Assembly (NCBI RefSeq): GCF_040954645.1
Contig: NC_092803.1
Location: forward strand, 124,143,961-124,207,960
Direction of reading: 5' to 3'
DNA: 64,000 nucleotides
Source of the DNA: Diabrotica undecimpunctata
Taxonomy: Eukaryota > Arthropoda > Insecta > Coleoptera > Chrysomelidae
Part shown: positions 42,661 to 55,085 of the stretch, one piece after another
How positions within the stretch are numbered: the first letter of the stretch is position 1
Layout of the letters: every line of letters begins with the position of its first letter
Translations under genes and position numbers: made by a program
The notes under the pieces: model-generated
What the model was told of the DNA's origin: nothing
The model's database searches: none
The model's input: the letters and a program-made list of their open reading frames with translations, nothing else

Positions 42661-43135
42661 GAGCTCCCAGACACTACCATACTGATCACTCAGCAATACA
42701 TTACTAATACTGGGAACAGAGCACGGTTCATTTATACCGTTGATGGTGACGTGGTTTGGGTGGAGGTTGCCGTAGGGGTTAGCTTGGTTGATTGACGCGG
42801 GGATTGGCACAGGCGTTGGTGCGAACATTTCTGACAGCAGGATTTTAATCGATGGGTGGAGCAGATGATATTTTCTTTATAAAAGGTCTCCAAGTCGAAG
42901 GTAACGGTATGCTGTTACCTCTTTTATGGGGACAATTTGGCCTTTTCTCAGTTTCTACGGCTTCTCGTATAATTCTTGGTTTATAGAAGCAGATAGGAGC
43001 TATGGTTCTGGAGTTTTCAAAATCAATTTTGTGACCTGTATAAAGATGGTTTTGACCTAAAATTAAAATTGAGTTAGAAATGCGGATAGAAATAGGATGT
43101 TCATAAATACTATTTTGGATTTTTTGCGAAGTACG
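42640..43135 (-). pseudogene. Penelope-like GIY-YIG C-terminal domain
   Basis: Frame 43138-42845: HLYTGHKIDFENSRTIAPIC, then YKPRIIREAVETEKRPNCPH and LPSTWRPFIKKI. This matches the end of the Penelope endonuclease (HxxxxGHxIxFxNxxII, RxxREAxEIxK, LSxxWxPxI). A Pro-rich tail follows in the frame 42828-42634 (MFAPTPVPIPASINQANPYG). Head-to-head with the plus-strand RT piece starting at about 43,136. Confidence 0.75.
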
Positions 43136-44180
43136 CAATCTTCCACCGAAAATACTTTCTTCTTCGTCAAAAATTCTTTTATTTCTTCTAACTTCTTACA
43201 CAATACCCTATCTAGTAAGTTACAATATCGTTTTACTCTTTACAAACATTTCTATAGACAAAACTCTAAACACTCTGTACTACTACTCTGTGTGAAAACT
43301 AAATACAATGTACGGCAACACCACTTATCTCTCATTAAACATTGTATATCCAACACTTATTTCATCTTCCAAAATCAATTCTACAGACAAACAAATGGTG
43401 CCCTAATAAGCTCCCCACTATATCCAGTAATAACCAATATCTTTATGGAAGACTTCGAGACCCAAGCACTATAAAGATCAATGCTCAAACCGACATGTTG
43501 GCTACGATATGTTGACGATACATTCGCCAGTTGGCTTCATGGTAGTGATGCTTTGGTGTCTTTTTAAACTTACGTGAATGGTATACATCCTAGTATCCAG
43601 TTCACGATGAAGGTGGCAACTGATTCATCCCTACCGTTTCTCGACGTTATTATAAAGAAAAACCAATTATCCACCTTCACAAATTAATTCAGTCATTAAT
43701 ACCCTTGTCTTCAGATTAATACACCTTTGGGATGATGGAAGTTGACCCGCTGAGCACCTAGTTTAAAACAAGCCCTCATCCAAAACGGTTACCGCAAAAA
43801 TCACATTAATAGGAGCATCCAAAGACATCAATCTTCCAATCAATCTTATCCCGAAGACTCAGACCCTCATCGTACGAAAGCTTTTCTTTCTTACATCAAA
43901 GGTGTCACTGATAAAATCGACAAAATTCTTAAATCAAGTAGAATAAAGACAATATTTACCCTCAACAAAAACTTTCATCTCTTGTCCCATCAATCAAAGA
44001 CAACATACCAAATGAACAACACGGAGTTTATGAAATTCGTAAAGGCAATCAAAAGTGGTTTACTCTTTTTGAAGCTTACTACTCGAGAAGCGGGAAATGG
44101 CAGGAATTTGCCGGCTTTCCGTGTAGGAATTTGTATCTACCCGACTGTCTGAAGATGTAGGGAATACAGAAATAACGTTG
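43136..44180 (+). pseudogene. Penelope-like reverse transcriptase, broken
   Basis: Plus strand: YFIFQNQFYRQTNGALISSP, then LYPVITNIFMEDFETQAL (43,345-43,470, RT blocks B/C), WRYVDDTFASWLHGSDALVS (the catalytic YVDD box, about 43,505), GIHPSIQFTMKVATDSSLPF and LDVIIKKN, then FLSYIKGVTDKIDKIL and IKTIFTLNKNF (the linker). The start of the GIY domain (HGVYEIRKGN, about 44,025) stops abruptly. Frameshifts lie at about 43,470 and 43,690. Penelope elements copy themselves at exposed 3' ends. Confidence 0.8.
44149..44172 (+). other. CTGAAGA-stem-GAAA module (hammerhead-like core)
   Basis: CTGAAGA (44149-44155), TGTA-GGGAA-TACA (a perfect 4-bp stem with a 5-base loop), then GAAA (44169-44172). The match to CUGANGA, stem II, GAAA is exact. 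It lies directly after the Penelope frame, where hammerhead ribozymes are known in this class of elements. Stems I and III are not convincingly paired. Confidence 0.4.
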
Positions 44181-44306
44181 CAACAATCAGTTAATACCAA
44201 CTCATACACGAAAGGTTTGACGGATTGTGCCGCTTTCGCCGATTATAAATATGTTCGACAAATCAAAGACGTAAGAAAAGTTCATGATAAAATCTGTAAA
44301 TATTTT

Positions 44307-44631
<325 letters not shown>

Positions 44632-44639
44632 TTTAATCC

Positions 44640-45680
44640 CGGACTATACTCCAAACTCATATAAAATATTAAACACACTATAAACGAAAACGATACTGAA
44701 AAAAGTGTAATGGAAATATACTATTTCTTAAAGAACAGAGTAAACGAAGCTAACTAGCACGGATACTGTTTTTATTAACACTAGAGGTTAAAATTGATCA
44801 TTAGGGCAGTAATTGGCAATTAAAGTTAAACTCTCTTCGTAAATAAATGAAGAAAGTTTTGCTTTCTGGAAAATTTTTGCACAGTGGCTTTTAACACAGA
44901 TAGCTTTTGTAAACAATGCTTATTTGGTTGTTTATTATTATAGTTGAGGTAATTTTGGACTATACGTTTTATAATTAACGTCCAACCTTCGCATTATTAT
45001 TAAAATAAAATATAAATAAATGGTTGAAGTATAACTTTCATTTTGATATTTATTAAATTTTTTTATTAAAATAATATTTTAAATTTGCATTCTTAAATAT
45101 GATTCGTTAAATCCTACCTTTTTCGAATACGTGCTTTATTGTTTTTAAAGTAAAAACATATATTATTAATTTATAGCAGACCGTACCAAAGCCTTAAACT
45201 TTTATCACGATAATAAAAGTGAAATAAACATGAACGAATATGCACTTCTAAGAAGTATTATATTTTATATTGCATATTTCGCAGAAGCATAGTGAGCTGT
45301 ATAAATGAACATAAAATCGTGAAATTACAGATGTCTAGAAATATGGCAGCAAAATCAAAGTTTTTGCATAACAGCGAACAAAATATTTATATGTTGAAAA
45401 CGTTAAAGCAAATATATATTAAAAAAGAGAGATATTTTACTTTACAGTTCAGTGACTAATTTCAAAGCTTATTAAATCTTGTCACAAATATTTGACAATG
45501 AGTTTTAATTGTCTGAAATGAACTTTTGTTTTCAAAGACATTCTAGATAAAGTTTATTAATTTTTTCATACTTATTGGATTTACAAAAATAGGCAAGCGA
45601 TAGAGGCAATAAACGTACCAATTTTCTGCAGCAATAAATCGCTGCCAACTTTCTGTATTCGATTTAAGAAAGTACGAGGA
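44640..45680. other. no gene recognised
   Basis: AT-rich spacer without recognisable features. Confidence 0.5.
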
Positions 45681-47342
45681 ATAGGCCAGGGAAATAAACA
45701 AAAAAAGTACCCTGTTTTTGACACTCGTCCGGCCAGGCAAACGACAGTTGTTTTGAGTAGTATGGACCTCTGTAACAAAAACCTATGTTGTAAACCTAAA
45801 TAAGTTTCCTGCAGTCGATTTTTTGGACTTACTTAGTTATTAACAAATTAAGGTCAAAAAACGGAAAATTTTTGCTTTTTTCGTCTATAAGCAAAAAGTG
45901 AAGCATTTTAAACAAATTTTACAAGAAAAGAAACTTTTAAGTCATATAAAAACCTTCAAAATGGCGTTTTCTAAATGTTTCTATCCTTATTTGTTGCTTA
46001 GGAAATTGCAAAATAGGTAAAAAACTTCGGTTTTTTATAAATGTTAATAACTTTTTTGAAAATAAACTTATAACATTTATATTTCAGGGAATGCTGTGTC
46101 TTGTAGTGCTTAAAATACGGTTAAAATTTCAAAGTAATCGGTCAAATAGTTTAAAAGTTATTTTATTTGTTTATCCCAAATTAATTTTTTTTGCAACAAT
46201 ATAAGTCAGAAAATTATATAGTTTTAGTCATTGTAAGGCTAATTTATGGAAGAAGAAGACTTGTTATATTATTAACATTAAAAAAAATTTAAAAAATTAA
46301 TTTGAAATATTGCAAAAAAATTTTGCAAAAACATGTCTATTTTTTGCTTATAAACAATTAGATTACCTTTCTAACCATTGCTTGCAAGAATATTATTTTT
46401 TATATTTAAAAAGCCTGAAGTTTTTTACAAATTTAAAAGAAAAAAAAATTGTCCTAAAGTAATTTGGGACAAAGTTAGCCTCTTTTTTTATTTAATTCAT
46501 AGTAGCTTTGTTTATAACAATTAAGAAATCTTATTAGCGTGATTTAAAAGAACATACTTTTGAGTTTTATTGTACCAAATTTTAAAAATATTGCCCTTTA
46601 ATGGAATTGTCCACAAAGCTTCAAAATGTGTTCTTTAAAATCGGCCGGCTTAGAAATTTGCGGGAGTTGAGGGGAGGGGGAAGGCGCTGTTAACTGTATC
46701 TCTGGTCCTTTTTTATGTATTTCAACGTTTCTTTTTGAACTTGTATGTATTTTTTGCGTACATTACGAATATACACTATTTCAATAAATAAATTGTCAAA
46801 TAAACTCCTAATTTGTTAAAAAAAAATTTTTTTTTAGTAATATTTAAGGTAAGTTTGAATGTAAAACAGAAATAATTATGATTAATGTATACTTCTTTAA
46901 TAAAATTGTAAATAATTTATTAATAATTTGATATAAATAAAGTTACAATAATTTCTTTTCATACAAATTTTACTTATATATTTTTGTAAGTAACATTGTT
47001 GTAATATTGTAAGTAAACCTAATCTAATACATCTAATTTTTTCATTACAATAATTGCAAGTATTCAAATATGCATTCAAAGATCATATATTTTATTCGCA
47101 AAATTAAATTTTTACATGTTGTAAGGCACTCCCCTAGTGTCGAGTAAATGGATCATCCCATTTTGTTGGACCATTTTGTTTCACTAATTAAATGAAATGT
47201 TTACAATATTTCAAAATTATACTTAAGACAACAATTCGAATTTACAATGAATTCAGAAAGGAAAGGGAAAAGAGAATCAGAAGGAGAAAGTGTACAAAGG
47301 AATAGTTTTATTTTTATATGTTTTCAATAGTTATATAAAATA

Positions 47343-47721
47343 CAGGGTGTTCTATTTAAAATTACCAAGAAAATATTGTACTTGCATTTTGACTTATCCT
47401 GGATTTGATTTAACGAATATTATAAAAACGAATATGTTTTGTATATATATAATATGGTGAATAATTTTTTACAATTATTAAAAAACTATGGTTGCAATAG
47501 ATCAATGTTCCTATACTCCTTTTTAAGTATACAGGGAGTTACACTTGATACGATTTTCAGGTAATATTGGTTATAATATTTTAAATCGCCGGTATAACAT
47601 AATAAAACTTTATATTGTTGTGATGTGGAAGTGAAGCAGATTTCAAATTTAAAATAAAATACAGGGTATTCCATTTAAAAAAATAAAAGTTTGGTCTGCC
47701 ACCATCTTATGGAACACCCTG
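47343..47721. mobile_element. nested MITE with CAGGGTGTTC termini
   Basis: Starts TA-CAGGGTGTTC (47341) and ends GAACACCCTG-TA (47723), a perfect 10-bp inverted repeat with TA on both sides. An extra internal copy of the end (tacagggtattccatttaa) begins at 47660, so the right part may be a second, deleted copy. It carries no coding sequence and lies within the larger inverted-repeat element. Confidence 0.7.
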
Positions 47722-47807
47722 TAAGATTGTAACTAATTTTAAAATTTGGAGTTTAAAGCTACCTACAATTTTTGTCAATATTTTTTTTGTAATGTTTACT
47801 ATAAGAG

Positions 47808-47809
<2 letters not shown>

Positions 47810-47903
<94 letters not shown>

Positions 47904-47906
47904 TAT
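47810..47906. repeat. (TA)n microsatellite
   Basis: About 45 TA units, almost uninterrupted. Confidence 0.95.
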
Positions 47907-48594
47907 TAACATATATTTTAAAGTAGATGACTTTAAAATGATATTGCCAATATTACTGAGTTGCATTCTTTGGCAGACTTTATTGTAGGATAGTTCATTC
48001 GATAACATGAAATTAACTGTAACTTAAAAATAATAATAGAATAATAAAGAATAGCCATTAGAAAAATTATTTTAATTAATATTTCCAAAGCAATAGTATT
48101 TTTAGAAACAATTGAATAAGACCATTTGTTGTTTTCATAAAATCTATTATAAATAAATTATTTACAATTTTATTAAAGAAGTATAAATTAATTATAAATA
48201 TTTATGTTTTTATATAAAAATTATCTCAACTATTACAATAAAATGTTATAAGTTATTATTTATAAAAAACCGAAATTTTTGACTTATTTTGCAACTTCCC
48301 AAGCAACAAATAAGGATAGAAACATTTAGAAAACGCTATTTTAAAGGTTTTTATATGACTTATAAGTTTCTTTTCTTCTAAAATTTGTTTAAAATGCTTC
48401 ACTTTTTGCTAATAAACGAAAAAAGCAAAAATTTTTCGTTTTTTGATCTTAATTTGTTAATAACTAATTAAGTCCAAAAAATCGACTGCAGGAAACATAT
48501 AGGTTTTTGTTAGAGGTCCATACTACTCAAAACAACTGTCGTTTGCCTGGCCGGTCGAGTGTCATGAAAAAATGCTTATTTCCCTGGGCTAGAA

Positions 48595-49515
48595 AGTTTG
48601 TGAACAAAATTGCTGGTGATAGAATTAAAATTGCATTTTGTGCATAAGAATTGTGTACAAAAGATGGGCCAGACTGGTGGAATAGTTTTTGCGAAATTTA
48701 ATTTGTTTATGGGATTTCTTGAAAGCCGGTTAATAACCACAAGTTTAAAAAAAAAGACGTCCTGTGGCCTTTAGGAACCAATATTTTGTGACCTTTATTT
48801 AAACATCACTGTTACGTTAACCAACAACATTGAGGGCTGAAATTAACCAATCTTTTGTGAGAAAAGTCAAAGTTCTTTACAAAACTTTTGGCAAACAAAA
48901 TTATTGAAAATTGTTTAAACAGGAGTGTTGGAAATAAAGAGTACTTTGCATTACGACTAGAGTAAAAGGTGTGGGGGTAGCCGAATGATAAGCCAGTCGA
49001 GCTTTTTTGCTAAAACGTTAAAGTAACATTAATCGCATTTTCATTGTAGAATTATTAAAATCAAAGCAGTTTTAATATCTATGGGATGTACAAATCTTTC
49101 CTTAATTCGCTTTTTATTTTTATATTTTTTATTTGCTTAGTTAAAATATAATTATTAAATTATATTTTATAATTATAAGTATTAAATTGTTATGTATAGA
49201 TCATTTTCCCATATACTCTTAGTAAATTTGAAAAATCACTTATATCATTTATAGTATTAAAAAAATATTTTTGGAACAAAAAATTATGTATAATATTACA
49301 TGATAAAAATTTATAACTTCTTAAAGTTTCAGTTGATGAACGGTGAAAAATTAATATGAGTTTAGCAATCCTGAAATAAAACCTAAACGTCCATTTTACA
49401 AGATTTCAAAGAGTTTCAAGTAATAACTTTATAGCAACCCATTGTTTATTAATTTTTAATTTCGCGCCGCGAAGGGTTCCGCGATCGCTACATATACGGT
49501 ATCGAAACGACATAT
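48595..49515. other. no gene recognised
   Basis: AT-rich spacer. A GC-rich patch (gcgccgcgaagggttccgcg, about 49,464) has no assigned role. Confidence 0.45.
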
Positions 49516-49519
49516 TATA

Positions 49520-50322
49520 CATTATTGTGCGAATTAATGGAATCATTGTAACTTTTTCAATATTCACAGTTGGCAACACTGTCCACACATTTACAACTGA
49601 CCAAGCATTGAAAACATAACTTTACTTGTATAATCTGCCTTTTATTTGAGGGTGTTTTAGGACATTTAGGACTTTTTGTGTTGTTTTGTATTGTTTTGTG
49701 TTTGTATTTATATTGTTATTTGGTGTTGTTTTCGGTAATTAGTGAGTTTGTTTTGTTTAATTCTATTATGAATATTACGCTTAGGAAGCGCAAATGGGGA
49801 TTACAACTTTGGTACTAATCAAAGGCATGATGAACAGCCAAAAATACAAGTCCATGTTGCAACAGCGTTAGGACATAGAACTCCAAAAATGTCAGCCCCA
49901 AGAAGGAGCAATTATTCAATAGGACTCTGCTTCCTGTCACAAGTCAAAGCAACTAATGGAATCTTTTAAAAATAAGAAGACTAATGTTTTAGAAAGGCCT
50001 AGTAATTTTGCAGACCTCAACCCCATTGAAAATTTATTATTCATTTGCAAAGCTAGACTGCGCAAAATCCAGTGCACTACCAAAATAAGCATGATAGAAG
50101 CGGTCACTCAGGTGTGGTTTCGAGATATCTGGGAACTTATTGTTAAAAGCTCCTAGAATCTATACCAAAACGGATAAAAGCAGTAATTGCAACCAAACTA
50201 GGACATATTTCCTACTAAATGATGTAAGTTTATTTTTATAATTTTGTGAAAATATAATTTTTTTTCTAAATAACCTGTTTGTTTATTCAAACAGCCTGAT
50301 TCCATTAATTCGCACAGTACTG
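49520..50322 (+). mobile_element. Tc1-like DNA transposon, internally deleted
   Basis: Inverted ends: GTGCGAATTAATGGAATCA at 49527-49545, and its reverse complement at 50297-50315 (with cagtac beyond it). The left end is preceded by TA, the expected target site; the right flank reads tt. The interior holds only the C-terminal half of a transposase. Confidence 0.8.
49820..50215 (+). pseudogene. Tc1-like transposase, C-terminal half
   Basis: Plus strand: MNSQKYKSMLQQR (about 49,830), EGAIIQ and DSASCHKSKQLMESF (the second catalytic Asp in DSAPCH), then the open frame 49956-50156 with ERPSNFADLNPIENLLFICK (the family's PDLNPIEN, E being the third catalytic residue) and ARLRKIQCTTKISMIEAV. Stops interrupt it near 49,870 and 49,915. 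The helix-turn-helix DNA-binding half and the first catalytic Asp are missing. Confidence 0.8.
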
Positions 50323-50324
50323 TT

Positions 50325-50870
50325 CGATATTTAAGAACATATAATATCTTACAATATATTATATATATGATTTTTTGTTCTAAAAATAATTTATCTAATA
50401 CTAAAAAACTGATTTGTTTCAATTTAATAAGAATATATGCAAAAAATTTTTTTTAATAACATATGTTTAATATAATTATATTTTAAATAAATAAATAAAA
50501 GAAAATAATAAAAAGGTAACTTAAGAAATGATTTGTACATACCGTAGATATGAGCTGCTTTGTTTTGGATCATTTTGCAATGACAATACGATATATATTA
50601 TTATTTTAACGTTGTATTCCAGTTAAAAAAAAAAGAACAAATTAAGTCCAGTATATCCCAAAATATGTCATTTTCTCTAAGCGCTCTATTTTAAAGCTGC
50701 CTTGAATTTTTTAAAGAGCGCAGCGGTTATTTTAGTCAGCTACTCCTACTTCTTTTACTATAGTCGGAACGCAAAATACTCTTTTTTAACAACACTTCTT
50801 TAACAATTTTCAATAATTGTATTTGTAGGTATTCTAAAAAAAATTTTAATCTGATTCTCGAAGCGTGAAC
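50325..50870. other. no gene recognised
   Basis: AT-rich spacer between the Tc1 relic and the Jockey element. Confidence 0.5.
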
Positions 50871-51013
50871 ATGTACCGTCATTCAAAGCGCCAGAGAACT
50901 TCCTTATCGTAAAACTACCTAATTAACTAGTAATTATCTTATCAGCATCAAAAATTTGTTAAAGTGAAAAGTAACAAAACCTAAGTGATAAGTGAAACAA
51001 ACAAAAGAAATAT

Positions 51014-52130
51014 GTGAACTTATTAGGATTTGATAATAATGGCCAACCAATTTATCAACAAATGAATACTATACATGATGCCCCAACAATAAATAACCAG
51101 AACCAGTCAAGCGAAACAGTAGTAAAACCGCAAGTACCATTTTTGTATTTTAATCAAACACCATCTAAACAGATAACAAATCAAATGTCATGCCTAAACC
51201 AAATACCCATTCCAACCCAAAAAGCTATACCAAACCAAGTACAATTTACTAGTCAATCAACTACACAAAATATTCAAAACACTCAAAACCCTATTCAGTC
51301 CCAATACACAACAGTATCCACAAACCCTCAATGCTCACTCTAATCATCACAAAATACCAATAACTACATGGATAGCGATAGCGACATACAACTTTACGAA
51401 AGAGAAAACGAAAATAAACATCCTTGGCAGAAATTCCCAACCCAATCCAAACACAAAATAGATTTTATTCCCTCTTAAAAGAAAATCTAGATGAACAAAC
51501 AGAGAATTTATCAAATACACAAAACACAAATATAACCTCACCGCCACCAATCTATATTTACGAAGTTACTGACTATAGTGCTGTGATAGCAAACGTTTCA
51601 ACTGCAACTGCGGCCGAAACCTATTACACCAAAACCATTTCAAATAATACAGTAAAAATTAACCCTACAAACTCAGACACCTACAGGACACTCATACAGC
51701 ACCTTAGAAAAGAAAACATTGTACATCATACTAACCAACCGAAACAAGAGAGGGCCTATAGAGTTGTCATAAGAGGATTACACCATTCAATACCCACAGG
51801 AGATATATCGCATGAATTACATAATAAGGGTTTTTAAAGTTCGCAACATAATTATTGTTAGACATATTGTTACCGAGGAACCATTGCCCTTATTCTTTGT
51901 CGATATAGAGCCAAATGAAAACAACAAAAACATAAATATGTAACCTGTAAGTCCTACGAAACTGCATAATAACAGTAGAACCAGCTAGAATAAAAAATAC
52001 AATAGTACAATTCACAAGGTGTCAAAAATACAGGCACTCAAAAAGTTACTGCCTAAGGTCATTTACCTGTGTTAAATGCGGTGAACCAAAACAGCATGAT
52101 ACTAGGCATGTTTACAACAGTGATAAATAG
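51014..52130 (+). pseudogene. Jockey ORF1 (nucleic-acid-binding Gag-like protein)
   Basis: The N-terminal part (51014-51343) is Gln/Asn/Thr-rich and low complexity. After a stop and frameshift at about 51,343-51,420, the frame 51424-51837 ends in QERAYRVVIRGLHHSIPTGD and ISHELHNKGF, the PRE_C2HC-type motif typical of Jockey ORF1. Beyond another stop, zinc knuckles follow: FTRCQKYRHSKSYC and FTCVKCGEPKQHDTRH (about 52,015-52,115; CX2CX4HX4C type). The protein binds element RNA. Two breaks make it non-functional. Confidence 0.8.
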
Positions 52131-52139
52131 AACGTCGTA

Positions 52140-54350
52140 ATGGCTAACTCACTTAGAATATCAGAGTGGAACGCAAATGGTCTAAAAAACCATGTGCAAG
52201 AAATTATACTATTTCTAAAATTAAACAAAATAGACATCCTACTTATATCTGAGAGTCACACAACTGAGAGGTCTTTTATGAAAATTCCACACTACTCTGT
52301 CTATTATGCAAACCATCCAGATAGAACAACCCATGCTGGTTCAGTTGTAATAATTCGTACAGCTATAAAACACTACAAACTTGCTCCAAATATCACCAAC
52401 AAAATTCAGAGTACATCATAAAAGTACATGCGCTCACCTTCCCAATAACAATAGCTTCTATCTACAGCCCACCACGCCAAACTATCAATCTGGAGGAATA
52501 CAGCGAGTTTTTTGAACAACTTGGCTTACATTTTCTAGTGGCAGGGGACTGGAATGCAAAACATACAACCTGGGGAGCAAGACTGATATCTCCAAAAGGA
52601 AGAAATCTATTTAAGATCATACAATATAATAACCTGAAATACCTAACAACTGGTACCCCCACATACTGACCCACTGATAACAATAAAATTCCTGATCTGT
52701 TAGACTTTGCTATAACTAATGGAATACCTGAAATACACAGCGAAATCACCCCCAGTTCTGATCTACATTCGGACCACAGTCTCATCTTTATTATCTTAAG
52801 TACCAATATAATTTGGAAAACTCTTGCACCAAGGCTATGTTCCAGTAACACAAATTGGGTTCCTATTCAAAGAAGAAATCAATAAAAAAATATCTCTTGA
52901 CATTTAACTTAAACACAAAAACGATATTGAAGAAGCTGTAAAATATCTAACGGAACAGATACAACAAACCGCTTGAAAAGCTACTCCTATAAAGGAAAAA
53001 ACCATTGATGAAAGGTATAGTATACCCCTATACATTCGATAGATAGATAGATATATAGCCCATCGCAAATGGCAAAGAACAAGAAACGCAATAGATAAAA
53101 CAAATCTAAACAGGCTCACACACAGACTTCATTCCGCTATCCAAATAGCCAAAAACGAATCCTTTGAAAGATATGTCACAAACCTTTCTCTTGACTAGCC
53201 AATAAGTCCCCTTCCGACTTTATCAAAAGTCTTCGAAAGGTTAATCCTTAACAGAATAGAAACAATAATACCTGTAGAAAACCTTATCCCAGATCATTAG
53301 TTTGGTTTTCGCTCAAATCACTCAACCATACAACAGTGCCATAGATTACTCAACAAAATAAAAGAGAGCCTAGAAGCGAAACAAATCTATCTATCAGCAT
53401 TTCTCGGTATACAGCAAGCATTTGATAGAATGTGGCACGAGGGTCTTCTCTTTAAAATAAAAACTCAGCTAACTGACCAAATCTACCTCCTCTTTAAATC
53501 ATACTTCCGACAGATACTTCCACAGATACTTCCAAGTTAAATACGAAGGTGCCCTATCCAACTACTACCAAATAAAATCCGGAGTACCTCAAGACAGTGT
53601 ACTTGGCCCATTTCTTTATCAAATCTTTACTGCTGATATTCCTATTAGCAAAAATACACTAATGGCAACATTTGCGGATGACACTGGTATACTAGCATCA
53701 GACGTCAACGAAATGTTAGCATTTATCAAATTGCAAAATCATCTCAATGAACTAGAAGACTGGCTTAAATGCTAAAAAATAAACGTCAACACAAACAAGT
53801 CTTGTCAAGTAAATTTCACAAAGCGAAGAATTAGATGTCCACAACTACACCTAAATAATCTAGACGAAAAACTTACTTGGAAATCACATATTGCCGCCAA
53901 ACGACGACACCTCGACTTAAAAGTTAAAAATATGAACTGGCTAATCAACAGAAGATCGCAACTTTCATTAGAAAACAAACTGACATCTATAAAACAATAA
54001 TCAAACCAGTGTGGACATACGGAATTGAGCTATGGGGCTATAGCAAACCATCCAACACCAAAATACTACATACATACCAGTCAAAAACTATTCGTATGTT
54101 AGCTAAAGCCCCATGATATGTGTCAAACCAAACCCTTCATGCAGACCTCAACATACCCTTCATCAATGATGTGATTGCTGAACACTCCAGAAGCACTCCA
54201 TGAATCCAGATACATGAATCGCAGCGCAAACCATCCAAACCATCTCATAAATGAATTATTCAACCCCCCACTGATTGTCAGACGACTAAAAAGACTTTGG
54301 CCAGAAGACCTAGCTGCTAGGTAAATTCCAGAGAGTCGTCAATGAATGAC
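52140..54350 (+). pseudogene. Jockey ORF2 endonuclease-reverse transcriptase, internally deleted
   Basis: Starts MANSLRISEWNANGLKNH (52140; the endonuclease start with catalytic N). ILLISESHTT gives the catalytic Glu; LVAGDWNAKHTTWGA (about 52,538), DLLDFAITNG and SDHSLIF (about 52,770) complete the endonuclease. RT pieces: PLPTLSKVFERLILNRIETI (about 53,210), FGFRSNHSTIQQCHRLLNKI, QQAFDRMWHEGL (block A; expected DVxxAFDxVWHxGL), SGVPQDSVLGPFLY (block B), MATFADDTGILA (FADD, about 53,665), and INVNTNKSCQVNF. Between SLD (about 53,196) and PLPTLSK the early RT region is missing, which I estimate at about 600 bases. Several stops occur throughout. Confidence 0.85.
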
Positions 54351-54459
54351 ACCTGCCACAAGCCAAGAAAATATATCATATTTACTTATTACTGTATTGA
54401 AGTAGATTGTAATTAGCAATAAATAAAAAAAAAAATAAAAAAAAACAAAAAAATTTGTA

Positions 54460-54955
54460 TTGTAAATGTTTATAAGTTTAAAATGTAATATTTATTATTA
54501 TATACTTTTTGTGTACATACATTTAATTTTTTTTTAATTTTTTGTTCACAGGTTCTTAGTAAGCGTCTTAACAATAAAAATAAGCGAGATTTATTTAGTC
54601 AAATTACTTGGATCGGCCTTAGAACTTTACTAACCGATTTTAATTTAGTATATCTCATTTTTTGTATTTTTTTTTTGAAAAAGTTGTCTGTTGACGTTAA
54701 ATCTCTAAATAAACAAGTTTTTAGGTTATGAGAAAAATAATCAGTTTCAAGTTTTATTGTTTGTTTAAAAATAGTTTTATTAAAAATTGATGAATCCCTA
54801 TATGAGATTTTCTTTGTACTATCTCATACTATGCATTGCAAATGCCACACCCGTCTATACAGTGTGATGAATCTTTTTTATTTTTTACTAACATGATTGT
54901 TCCATACAAAGATAACCTGTTTTGAGGCATTTATAAAACTTTTGATGCAAATGAA
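54460..54955. other. no gene recognised
   Basis: AT-rich spacer between the Jockey tail and the Harbinger element. Confidence 0.5.
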
Positions 54956-55085
54956 ATCTAAGGCGTGCCACACATCAAAGAAATGTAAAACATGAAACGT
55001 GAAATGTGAAATATGAAACTGAAAACAAGAAACTGTTTCGGCGATACACAAATCACAAATAAAATTAGTTTCAGTTTCAGTTAGC

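Larger units (their letters stand above)
45684..48589. mobile_element. 2.9-kb inverted-repeat element with TA target duplication
   Basis: The left end is TA followed by GGCCAGGGAAATAA (45682 on); the right end is TTATTTCCCTGGGC followed by TA (to 48591). The arms (45684-46080 and 48241-48589) are inverted copies of about 350-400 bases. Shared blocks include ccggccaggcaaacgacagt, ttttgagtagtatggacctc, cctgcagtcgattttttgga and aacaaataaggatagaaaca. No transposase frame lies inside. A further inverted match (46,885-46,930 against 48,140-48,190) suggests that the arms were once longer. This is a non-autonomous foldback-type element. Confidence 0.85.
50880..54450 (+). mobile_element. Jockey-clade LINE with ORF1, ORF2 and A-rich tail
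   Basis: A plus-strand element of about 3.57 kb. It probably starts near cattcaaagcgccagagaac (50,880; Jockey elements often begin with CATT). ORF1 covers about 51,014-52,130 and ORF2 52,140-54,350; the end is aataaataaaaaaaaaaata at about 54,418. Usual length is 4.2-4.6 kb; part of the RT is deleted near 53,200. Confidence 0.85.
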
